From an uncultured Prevotellaceae bacterium (GTDB lineage Bacteria > Bacteroidota > Bacteroidia > Bacteroidales > Bacteroidaceae), in NCBI GenBank assembly GCA_947305005.1, contig CAMZCM010000021.1, positions 1 through 40,196 of the forward strand: a stretch of DNA of 40,196 bases. The letters are read 5' to 3'. The position numbers and the translations under genes were made by a program. Positions 24,015 to 31,038 of the stretch are shown one piece after another. Numbering within the stretch: position 1 is the first letter of the stretch; each line of letters starts with the position of its first letter. The notes under the pieces were generated by a model. That model searched no databases. It was not told the DNA's origin and saw only the letters and a program-made list of their open reading frames with translations.

Positions 24015-25169
24015 ATGAAGATTACTGATAATATCAAATATATCGGCGTCGATGACGCCGATATGCATCTTTTTGAAAGCCAGTACGTCACGCCCGATGG
24101 GATGTGCTATAATTCCTATGTCATCCTTGATGAGAAGGTGGCTGTCATGGATACCAGCGACCATCGCACGATCGACGTATGGAAGGAGAACTTGAAGGAA
24201 GCACTCGGAGACCGCCAGCCTGACTATCTCATCGTTCATCACCTGGAACCTGATCACGCCAGCGGTATTGCTGAGCTTTGTGCCCTTTACCCGGATCTGC
24301 AGGTTGTCTGCTCTGCCAAAGCAGCGCAAATGATGTCGCAGTACTTCGATGCCCCTCTCAATGTTCTCACCGTCAAAGAAGGTGATACGCTGTCATTGGG
24401 CCGCCACACGCTGCGCTTCATCATGGCTCCGATGGTACACTGGCCCGAGGTAATGGTCACCTACGATGACTGCGACCGTGTCCTCTTCTCGGCAGACGGC
24501 TTTGGTAAGTTCGGTGTCTATGAGGCTGATGCTGACGACTGGGCATGTGAGGCACGCCGCTATTACTTCAATATCTGCGGAAAGTATGGCACACCGGTTT
24601 CTACTTTGTTGAAGAAAGCTGCCGCACTTGATATCCAGAAGATTCTTCCTCTGCATGGCCCCGTGCTCGAAGGAGAGAAGATGGCCGAAGCTATTCGTCT
24701 TTACACCATTTGGAGCGCCTATGATGTAGAGACTGAAGGTGTTTTCATTGCTCATGCCAGTATTCATGGAAATACAGCCGCCGCCGCTGAACGGCTCGTA
24801 GAGATCTTAAAGGCTAAAGGATGTCCCAAGGTGGCTGTCAACGACCTCTGCCGTGATGACCTTGGTGAAGCCATAGAGGATGCTTTCCGCTATGGTAAGA
24901 TGATCTGCATGGCCAGCAGCTACGATGCTGGTGTGTTCCCGCCTATGTATGATTTCTTGCATCATTTGGACATCAAGGCCTATCAGCGTCGTCGTGTCGG
25001 TATCGTGGAGAATGGGTCGTGGGCTCCCAGTGCCGCTAAGACGATGCGTCCGATGCTGGAAGGTATGAAGCAGGTGGAGCTCGTAGAGCCTGTCGTGACT
25101 CTGCGCGGTAAGATGAAGGATACCGATATTCTACAATTGGATGCCCTTGCAGATGCTATTTTAGCTTAA
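24015..25169 (+). CDS. Flavodiiron protein (FprA/FDP family A-type flavoprotein)
   Basis: A 384-residue enzyme reducing oxygen to water and/or NO to N2O, protecting anaerobes. The N-terminal metallo-beta-lactamase domain carries a complete di-iron ligand set: H76-x-E78-x-D80-H81 ([10 protein letters not shown]), H142 (HWPEVM), D161 (SADGFG) and H214 (LPLHGP). The C-terminal flavodoxin domain begins near residue 243 with an FMN phosphate loop [11 protein letters not shown]. Length is normal for class A FDPs, without extra rubredoxin or reductase domains. A separate rubredoxin gene 35 bp downstream is the likely electron donor. The choice between oxygen and NO as the main substrate cannot be made from sequence. 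Confidence 0.95.
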   Translation: MKITDNIKYIGVDDADMHLFESQYVTPDGMCYNSYVILDEKVAVMDTSDHRTIDVWKENLKEALGDRQPDYLIVHHLEPDHASGIAELCALYPDLQVVCSAKAAQMMSQYFDAPLNVLTVKEGDTLSLGRHTLRFIMAPMVHWPEVMVTYDDCDRVLFSADGFGKFGVYEADADDWACEARRYYFNICGKYGTPVSTLLKKAAALDIQKILPLHGPVLEGEKMAEAIRLYTIWSAYDVETEGVFIAHASIHGNTAAAAERLVEILKAKGCPKVAVNDLCRDDLGEAIEDAFRYGKMICMASSYDAGVFPPMYDFLHHLDIKAYQRRRVGIVENGSWAPSAAKTMRPMLEGMKQVELVEPVVTLRGKMKDTDILQLDALADAILA

Positions 25170-25204
25170 CCCTATTTATTCACCTTATAAACAACCCAAC
25201 GAAA

Positions 25205-25366
25205 ATGAAAAAGTACGTTTGCGACCCTTGTGGTTATGTGTATGATCCCGAATTGGGCGATCCCGATAATGGTATTGCTCCCGGCACCGCGTTTGAAGAC
25301 CTTCCCGAAGATTGGGTATGCCCTATCTGCGGCGTAGGTAAGGAAGATTTCAGTGCAGAGGATTAA
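25205..25366 (+). CDS. Rubredoxin
   Basis: A 53-residue protein, complete. Iron is held by four cysteines: C6-x-x-C9 ([10 protein letters not shown]) and C39-x-x-C42 (CPICGV), with the conserved [10 protein letters not shown] and [11 protein letters not shown] segments. It is a small cytoplasmic one-electron carrier. The gene is only 35 bp after the flavodiiron protein gene, its probable redox partner, so donation to the di-iron/FMN enzyme is expected. Its own reductase is not in this window. Start and stop are unambiguous. Confidence 0.97.
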   Translation: MKKYVCDPCGYVYDPELGDPDNGIAPGTAFEDLPEDWVCPICGVGKEDFSAED

Positions 25367-25414
25367 CCCGTTAACCCGTTAATTTGTTAATGTGTTAACC
25401 TGTTAACGTGTTTA
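25367..25414. repeat. Six-unit NNNGTTAA octamer array
   Basis: Units CCCGTTAA, CCCGTTAA, TTTGTTAA, TGTGTTAA, CCTGTTAA and CGTGTTTA follow each other directly after the rubredoxin stop; the last runs into the recX ATG at 25414. Confidence 0.88.
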
Positions 25415-25866
25415 TGTCTTCTGAAGATGCCATGAGTCGTATGGCGGCCCTTTGTAGCATCAGCGAGCATTGCGAGAGCGAGATTCGCGAAAAACTACAA
25501 AAGGCCGCCATCACTGAATTGGATATACAACGCATTATTAATGCGTTGTATGAGGGTGATTATCTGAATACCACCCGTTATTGTCGTGCCTTTTCGCGCG
25601 ACAAACTCCGTTTTTCTCATTGGGGACGTTACAAGATTCAACAAGCGCTTCACATGAAAGGATTGCCCGATTTGGACATTCGCGAAGCACTCAACGATTT
25701 TGATGATGAGTTATATGATGAATACCGTAGCATCCTCACAAATGTGTTGGAACAGAAAGCCCACTCCATCCATGATGAAGATGATTATATACGTCGGGGA
25801 AAACTCATCCGTTTTGCTCTCGGGAGAGGTTTTACCATGGATGAAATCCTTCAAGAATTAGCGTAG
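25414..25866 (+). CDS. recX: RecX family regulatory protein
   Basis: A 150-residue, all-helical protein. The RecX three-helix repeats can be recognised: a first repeat around SRMAALCSISEHCESEIREKL, a second around IIN-ALYEGDYLNTTRYCRAFSRDKLRFSHWGRYKIQQAL, and a third ending GRGFTMDEILQELA. RecX proteins bind RecA filaments and limit recombination. Lengths of 150-160 residues are typical for Bacteroidota. The ATG at 25414 is preferred to a GTG two codons upstream. Transcription with nagB-FDP-rubredoxin is likely, though their functions are unrelated. A 22-bp palindromic repeat array starts four bases after the stop codon. Confidence 0.9.
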   Translation: MSSEDAMSRMAALCSISEHCESEIREKLQKAAITELDIQRIINALYEGDYLNTTRYCRAFSRDKLRFSHWGRYKIQQALHMKGLPDLDIREALNDFDDELYDEYRSILTNVLEQKAHSIHDEDDYIRRGKLIRFALGRGFTMDEILQELA

Positions 25867-25869
25867 TCG

Positions 25870-25957
25870 AAAGGTCTATACCTTTTGCCCCAAATGTCTC
25901 TACCTTTTGCCCGAAAGGTCTCTACCTTTCAGCCCAAAGGTCTCTACCTTTTTGTTC
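25870..25957. repeat. Four-copy 22-bp palindromic repeat array (AAAGGT-CTCT-ACCTTT)
   Basis: Units start at 25870, 25892, 25914 and 25936, each exactly 22 bp. The core AAAGGT/ACCTTT arms flank CTCT or CTAT, followed by a variable TGCCCC-like spacer. It begins immediately after recX and ends 46 bp before the S41 -7 box. Confidence 0.92.
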
Positions 25958-26002
25958 CGATGTTTTTCCGAAAGAAAATAACGAGATATGCAGGATTTGT
26001 TG

Positions 26003-26036
26003 TAACTTTGCAAACGCAAAGCATATATGTGCGTTT
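26003..26036 (+). promoter_or_regulatory. -7 box (TAACTTTG) and leader hairpin for the S41 peptidase gene
   Basis: TAACTTTG (26003-26010) is followed by perfect 7-bp inverted arms AAACGCA (26012-26018) and TGCGTTT (26030-26036), enclosing AAGCATATATG. The right arm ends at the base before the ATG, so the hairpin would occupy most of the leader and could limit initiation. Confidence 0.5.
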
Positions 26037-27056
26037 ATGTTCAGAAAAGTGATATTGCATACGATGATGGCACTCTGTGCCCTGCTCTTCGTTTCCTGTA
26101 CGAAGGAGGAGCAGTATGAAAATACTCCGATGGGTAATTTCGAGGCGCTTTGGCAGATTATCGATGAGCACTATTGCTTCCTTGACTATAAGCGCGATGC
26201 TATCGGGCTGGACTGGGATGAGGTACACAGCCGCTATCGGGAACGTATTAAGGATGGGATGTCATCAGCACAGCTCTTTGAAGTGCTGGCTGACATGCTC
26301 TCGGAACTGCGCGATGGCCACGTGAATCTCTATGCTACCCATGACATAGGTCGTAACTGGTCATGGTACGAGGATTATCCCGTTAACTTTTATCAGGACC
26401 TGCAGGAAGCTTACTTAGGAACACATAGCGATTACAAGGTCGCCTCCAGCATCCGATATAGGATACTTGAAGATAATATCGGGTACATCGTCTGTTCCAG
26501 CTTCTCGTCGGGCTTTGGTGACGGTAATCTTGATGAGGTCTTTTATTCCCTACGCACCTGCAATGCCCTTATTCTGGATGTCCGTAATAACACTGGCGGT
26601 ACCCTTGATTATGCGGAACTCCTTGCCCAGCGGTTTACCAATGAACGCATCCATGTAGGCTATATCAGTCATAAGACGGGCAAGGGGCATCATGATTTCT
26701 CCGAACCGGAACCACAATATCTGGAACCCTCAACAGGTGTGCGCTGGCAGAAGAAGGCTGTTGTCCTTACCAATCGTCGTTGCTACAGTGCCACCAATAC
26801 TTTCGTCCGTGATGTCAAACGTTGTCCTCGTGTTACGATTCTCGGCGATCAGACGGGAGGAGGTAGTGGTCTTCCTTTCTCCTCTGAACTTCCCAATGGT
26901 TGGAGTGTCCGTTTCTCAGCTGTGCCGATGTACGATTGTGATATGAAACAGATTGAATTCGGCATTCAACCCGATGTGGTAGTGAGTATGAAGGATGAAG
27001 ACCGTGCTAAAGGCATTGACACGCTCATCGAAGCGGCAAGGAAGTTGTTACAATAA
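26037..27056 (+). CDS. S41 family peptidase lipoprotein (C-terminal-processing-peptidase-like)
   Basis: A 339-residue lipoprotein with a signal peptide ending LLFVSC (Cys21). The N-terminal helical region (about 30-100) has FEALWQIIDEHYCFLDYK and ELRDGHVNLYA, a pattern seen in Bacteroidota S41 proteins. The S41 core contains ALILDVRNNTGG (about 178-190), VVLTNRRCYSATNTFV with the predicted nucleophile S251, LGDQTGGGSG, and IEFGIQPDVVV. A PDZ domain, if present, is reduced. It is an envelope serine protease of unknown target. It has its own promoter and a strong terminator, so it is monocistronic. Confidence 0.9.
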   Translation: MFRKVILHTMMALCALLFVSCTKEEQYENTPMGNFEALWQIIDEHYCFLDYKRDAIGLDWDEVHSRYRERIKDGMSSAQLFEVLADMLSELRDGHVNLYATHDIGRNWSWYEDYPVNFYQDLQEAYLGTHSDYKVASSIRYRILEDNIGYIVCSSFSSGFGDGNLDEVFYSLRTCNALILDVRNNTGGTLDYAELLAQRFTNERIHVGYISHKTGKGHHDFSEPEPQYLEPSTGVRWQKKAVVLTNRRCYSATNTFVRDVKRCPRVTILGDQTGGGSGLPFSSELPNGWSVRFSAVPMYDCDMKQIEFGIQPDVVVSMKDEDRAKGIDTLIEAARKLLQ

Positions 27057-27062
27057 ATAGAA

Positions 27063-27099
27063 AAGAAAAGGGAACCGCTTCACGCAGTTCCCTTTTCTT
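27063..27099. terminator. Bidirectional intrinsic terminator between S41 peptidase and the tRNAs
   Basis: Thirteen-base perfect arms AAGAAAAGGGAAC (27063-27075) and GTTCCCTTTTCTT (27087-27099) with a partly paired inner loop. A/T-rich outer stems give T tracts in both directions, suiting the convergent plus-strand gene and minus-strand tRNAs. Confidence 0.85.
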
Positions 27100-27102
27100 G
27101 TG

Positions 27103-27176
27103 TGTCGACACTTGGACTCGAACCAAGGACCCCCACCATGTCAAGGTGATACTCTAACCAGCTGAGCTATGCCGAC
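27103..27176 (-). tRNA. tRNA-Val (anticodon GAC)
   Basis: The 74-nt minus-strand sequence folds as a cloverleaf: acceptor GTCGGCA/TGTCGAC, D arm with AGCTCAGCTGG, anticodon stem TCACC/GGTGG with loop TTGACAT (anticodon GAC), and T arm CTTGG-TTCGAGT-CCAAG. The CCA end is not encoded. Confidence 0.93.
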
Positions 27177-27207
27177 AAAAAGATGCTTAACCTCTCGCTT
27201 GGAGCTG

Positions 27208-27289
27208 TACGCCTGATAGGACTCGAACCTACACGCCTCGCGGCACCAGATCCTAAGTCTGGCGTGTCTACCAATTCCACCACAAGCGC
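27208..27289 (-). tRNA. tRNA-Leu (anticodon TAG)
   Basis: The 82-nt minus-strand sequence has acceptor GCGCTTG/CAGGCGT (a G-T pair at the end), a Leu-type D arm with GGTAGACACG, anticodon stem CCAGA/TCTGG with loop CTTAGGA (anticodon TAG), a long variable arm as in class II tRNAs, and T arm GTAGG-TTCGAGT-CCTAT. It lies 31 bp upstream of tRNA-Val on the same strand. Confidence 0.93.
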
Positions 27290-27366
27290 ATTCTTGGTTA
27301 AGACGGCGCAAAGGTAATACATTTCTGTGGACTGGCCAAACTTTTTGCCTTAAAAACGAAAAATGC

Positions 27367-28179
27367 TTAGAGGATAAAGCCTTTGGGCGTCGTGCGAGGA
27401 TGGAGAATGTTGAAATAACGGACAATGCCTAACATGAAAGCATGTGTATAGCTGTGGTATTTGAGGTCGTTGACATGGCTCTGACGAATATCGCAAAGGT
27501 AACCTGTGCGGAGTGTAAATCTCCGAATGGGGATGTCAACAGTCAGTAGGTGGCGGCTGCTGAAGGCATTGAAGGGGTGGGTGAGGCAGACGTTATGGTC
27601 GGTATTACCCAAACTGAAGATCTCATAATAGCTCTGGCCGTAATTAGGGCTGAACATCAGACCTAGCAAAGGAACATCAAGTTGGTAGCGAGCCGTGAGG
27701 GGCAGGCGCCAGAGGCGGAAAGGATAGATAGCGGCAACTGAAGCGCCAAGATGAGCAGAGAGCTGACCTTGAGCAGGATTATTGCCGTTTCGGGTGTTAT
27801 AGATGAAACCGATGTCGGAGCCTATTTGCGGACCCAAAAGGAGGCGGACTGGCCCGGTTTGGAAATGGTAGTGCCATGTGGCATCAAAGCGACAATTGCC
27901 ACCGATGTAACGTGCTTTGCCAGAGATGTTCTTTGTGTAGGACAGGTTGCCATGCCAGATCGTTTGAAAGCTGATAGCACTATCAGCAAGGTGTGTCATG
28001 CGCAGCGACTCTTGCATCAATTGAAACTGTTGACCTGTGTAATTAAGAGGGGAGAGATAGGTGTCCAATAGGTTCACATGACCGATGCCCAGGAGAGTGG
28101 CGTGGGTCGTGTTCCGAGTTGTTGCGTTGCAGAAGACGAAACAGAGGGAAAAGATGAAGAGAAGGCTAAAACGCTTCAT
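27367..28179 (-). CDS. DUF3316 exported protein
   Basis: A 270-residue protein matching the Bacteroidota DUF3316 family. The signal peptide is residues 1-19 (MKRFSLLFIFSLCFVFCNA). The body consists of alternating strands, such as FDATWHYHFQTGPVRLLLGPQIG, FRLWRLPLTARYQLDVPLLG and FTLRTGYLCDIRQSHVNDL, like a small outer-membrane beta barrel, ending near RYFNILHPR. Function is unknown. Its ATG overlaps the parC stop by four bases (ATGA), so translation is coupled to parC, an arrangement with no obvious functional logic. Confidence 0.82.
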   Translation of the reverse strand: MKRFSLLFIFSLCFVFCNATTRNTTHATLLGIGHVNLLDTYLSPLNYTGQQFQLMQESLRMTHLADSAISFQTIWHGNLSYTKNISGKARYIGGNCRFDATWHYHFQTGPVRLLLGPQIGSDIGFIYNTRNGNNPAQGQLSAHLGASVAAIYPFRLWRLPLTARYQLDVPLLGLMFSPNYGQSYYEIFSLGNTDHNVCLTHPFNAFSSRHLLTVDIPIRRFTLRTGYLCDIRQSHVNDLKYHSYTHAFMLGIVRYFNILHPRTTPKGFIL

Positions 28180-30869
28180 TCGTCAAAGAGGTTGAGTTGA
28201 ATAGAGCCTCCTGTTTGCTCTGAGTCTTGAGACGTTTCAGGCTCTTCTACGTTTTCAGGGTTCTCAGAAAATCCCTCTTCCTCTTCCTCGGACAAAGGCT
28301 CCTCTGGTTCCTCAGGAGTAGGCTCTTCTTCTGCTTCGGGAAGTCGTGTGGGTTCCAGTTCCTCGATGGTCGCAATGTTGAGGGTGGTGATGCGCTTACC
28401 TTTGGCCTTGAAGCTCTTCTGGCCAATGAACTGTTCGGCATCGATTTCCATTGGGTCGCGGAAATCATCGGGTGCCGCATAAGTGACGAGCAGCCGAGGA
28501 TAGACCGTTTCGGTGAGCAACAGTAAGCGGCTGTCGGGGTTCTCGCCAAGGAAGTTCTGGTGGCGTGCTGATGCTTCGAGTGGGAAGCGCTTCAAGTAGG
28601 GGAAGCCCTGTTCTGCATCGAAGAGGGCGGCTGTCCATACCTTCATCTCGTCGAACTTCTCAATGCGGAGGATATTCGGCTCGTAGTGGTTGTTGAGGTC
28701 GAAGTTGGTCGTATAGAACTCACCGTTATCGAGAATCACAAGAATCAGATCCTCGCTGTGGAACTCACCTAAGAACTGTCCATGTTCGTCGTAGTTAAGA
28801 CGTTGGACATCGTGGTCGAACCATACTTTACGTCCGCCGAGCGTAGAGGTCCCATGGCTCTTCAAACCGATGCGCTCTACATCGAGTTTCGTCAGCAGGT
28901 TACCCATAGAGGCACGCCCTTTGATCATGATTTCGCTGAAATCCTTGTCAAAGAAGGCGCGTTTGAGCTTCGGGTTGGGCTTGAAGCTGACCTTGATTAC
29001 TTCAGCTTCTCCATTGGGGTTCGCGGTAAAGTAAGCTACGCGGCTGCCTGGTTTGCCTTGCGTAAGATCGTATTCACGGTCACGGGTGATGCTAGTGACA
29101 TTGAAACGTTTGATATAGAAGGCACCGTCGCGACCGTCGCGATACACGCAATTATATATGGTGCGCGTGTCGCTCTTCTTGAAGATGGCCACGTGGATAA
29201 TCTGGCATTTGCGTTTTTCGGCTTTTGAGCGCTCTGTCTCGCCCACAAAGACCTTTTCGCCGATGCGGATGACCTTGTAGGTACCGTCTTTGTAGAAGAT
29301 GATGACATCGTCGAGGTCGGAGCAGTTGCAGACAAATTCATCTTTCTTCAAGCCCGTTCCGATAAAGCCTTCCTCGCGGTTGATGTAGAGCTTCTGGTTG
29401 GCTTCCACCACTTTCGATGCCTCGATGCTGTCAAAGTTGCGGATTTCAGTGAGGCGTGGATGATCCTTGCCGTATTTGTCTTGGATAAAACGGAACCAAT
29501 TGGCTGTCACTTCAATCATGTTTGCCAGGTCACGGTCAATCTCGGCGACCTCTTCTTTCATGCGAGCGATGGCTTCATCGGCTTTATCCTTGTTAAACTT
29601 CGCGATGCGCTGCATCTTGATTTCGAGGAGCTTCAGGATGTCATCCTTGGTCACTTCACGCACAAACTGTGGGTAGAAGGGAGTCAAGCGTTCATCGATA
29701 TATTCACAGAGTTCATCGGTGCTATTGGCATTCTCGAAGGGCTTGCCCTTATAGATACGTTCTTCAATGAAGATGCGCTCCAAAGAAGCGAAGTGCAAAG
29801 CTTCCATCAGCTCACCCCGACGAATCAGCAACTCCTTTCGTAATAGCTCCTTCGTGTTATCTACCGAGCGGCGCAACACTTCGGAGATAGTGAGAAAACA
29901 GGGCTTGTTTTCGTCAATGACACAGCAGTTTGGCGAGATGCTAACCTCGCAATCCGTACAGGCATAAAGAGCATCGATGGTCTTGTCGGAACTGGCACCG
30001 GGTTGTAGATGGATAAGAATTTCCACACCTGCGGCGGTCATATCCTCCACCTTGCGCACCTTGATCTTTCCCTTCTCGGCAGCCTTCAGAATGGTGTCGA
30101 TGAACTGGCTGGGCTTTTGGGGTGAACCGGTGGTCTTGCCAAACGGAAGTTCCGTGATGGCAAGGGTCTTCTGGTCGCGTTTCTCTATCTTAGCACGAAC
30201 ACGAACGACACCCCCGCGCTGTCCGTCGTTGTATTTCGAGACATCGATGCTACCGCCAGTGGGGAAGTCTGGATAGAGTTGGAAAGGCTCATTGTGGAGG
30301 TAAGCGATGGCGGCCTCGCATAATTCGTTGAGATTGTGGGGAAGAATCTTTGAGGAAAGGCCCACGGCGATACCTTCCGCGCCTTGTGCCAGCAGCAATG
30401 GGAACTTCACGGGCAACGTGATAGGTTCCTTGTTGCGCCCGTCGTAAGAAAGTTTCCACTCTGTTGTCTTCGGGTTGAAAACAACATCGAGGGCGAACTT
30501 GGAGAGACGTGCTTCGATATAACGTCCGGCAGCGGCGTCGTCGCCTGTGAGGATATTACCCCAGTTCCCCTGACAGTCAATCAGCAGTTCCTTCTGACCT
30601 AACTGCACGAGGGCGTCCTTGATACTGGCATCGCCGTGCGGGTGGAATTGCATCGTATGGCCCACGATATTTGCCACCTTGTTGAAACGTCCGTCGTCCA
30701 TGCGCTTCATGGAGTGCAGGATACGACGTTGCACAGGCTTGAAACCATCACCGATATGCGGCACGGCACGTTCGAGGATGACGTATGAGGCGTAATCCAG
30801 GAACCAATTCTGGTACATTTTGTTAAGGTGGTGAGTGATGCCGTCTTGCATCGCGTTTTTTTCCTCCAT
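28176..30869 (-). CDS. parC: DNA topoisomerase IV subunit A (ParC)
   Basis: An 897-residue type IIA topoisomerase A subunit that decatenates daughter chromosomes with ParE. The breakage-reunion domain is complete: PHIGDGFKPVQRRILH (37-52), the HPHGDAS segment (76-82, S82 at the quinolone-region serine), and the catalytic Tyr117 after Arg116 (AAAGRYIEARL). A coiled-coil tower follows, then a C-terminal beta-pinwheel with FVCNCSDLDDVIIFYKDG repeats, and an acidic Glu/Pro-rich tail (about 840-897). The ATG at 30869 is chosen over 30887 because the -7 box at 30898-30905 leaves almost no leader for the latter. parE is outside the window. Confidence 0.94.
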   Translation of the reverse strand: MEEKNAMQDGITHHLNKMYQNWFLDYASYVILERAVPHIGDGFKPVQRRILHSMKRMDDGRFNKVANIVGHTMQFHPHGDASIKDALVQLGQKELLIDCQGNWGNILTGDDAAAGRYIEARLSKFALDVVFNPKTTEWKLSYDGRNKEPITLPVKFPLLLAQGAEGIAVGLSSKILPHNLNELCEAAIAYLHNEPFQLYPDFPTGGSIDVSKYNDGQRGGVVRVRAKIEKRDQKTLAITELPFGKTTGSPQKPSQFIDTILKAAEKGKIKVRKVEDMTAAGVEILIHLQPGASSDKTIDALYACTDCEVSISPNCCVIDENKPCFLTISEVLRRSVDNTKELLRKELLIRRGELMEALHFASLERIFIEERIYKGKPFENANSTDELCEYIDERLTPFYPQFVREVTKDDILKLLEIKMQRIAKFNKDKADEAIARMKEEVAEIDRDLANMIEVTANWFRFIQDKYGKDHPRLTEIRNFDSIEASKVVEANQKLYINREEGFIGTGLKKDEFVCNCSDLDDVIIFYKDGTYKVIRIGEKVFVGETERSKAEKRKCQIIHVAIFKKSDTRTIYNCVYRDGRDGAFYIKRFNVTSITRDREYDLTQGKPGSRVAYFTANPNGEAEVIKVSFKPNPKLKRAFFDKDFSEIMIKGRASMGNLLTKLDVERIGLKSHGTSTLGGRKVWFDHDVQRLNYDEHGQFLGEFHSEDLILVILDNGEFYTTNFDLNNHYEPNILRIEKFDEMKVWTAALFDAEQGFPYLKRFPLEASARHQNFLGENPDSRLLLLTETVYPRLLVTYAAPDDFRDPMEIDAEQFIGQKSFKAKGKRITTLNIATIEELEPTRLPEAEEEPTPEEPEEPLSEEEEEGFSENPENVEEPETSQDSEQTGGSIQLNLFDE

Positions 30870-30897
30870 TTCGTGGGCTTTTAGCACATTTTGTTCG

Positions 30898-30905
30898 CAA
30901 AGATA
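30898..30905 (-). promoter_or_regulatory. -7 box (TATCTTTG) for parC
   Basis: Exact TAnnTTTG on the minus strand, giving a leader of about 22 nt to the ATG at 30869. It is divergent to the glyS box at 30981-30988. Confidence 0.5.
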
Positions 30906-30980
30906 GAAAAAAAGATTGAAGATTAAGGATTAAAGATTAAAGTTTTTGCTTCAGAATGTCACTTTTTATCTCTTTTTCTG

Positions 30981-30988
30981 TAACTTTG
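30981..30988 (+). promoter_or_regulatory. -7 box (TAACTTTG) for glyS
   Basis: Matches TAnnTTTG on the plus strand and predicts a leader of about 45 nt rich in CAAC and CTAAAC repeats before the ATG at 31039. It lies inside the longer open frame that begins at 30946, which argues against that earlier start. Confidence 0.5.
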
Positions 30989-31038
30989 CGCCCGCAAAAG
31001 ATAAACACTCAACGCTCAACTCTAAACATTCCATATAT

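Noticed and set aside
27103..27289. tRNA-associated integration site
   Set aside because: No integrase, no repeated tRNA 3' end nearby, and ordinary housekeeping genes on both sides.
30946..31038. N-terminal extension of glyS
   Set aside because: It covers the -7 box and C/A-rich leader; the family N-terminus begins at 31039.
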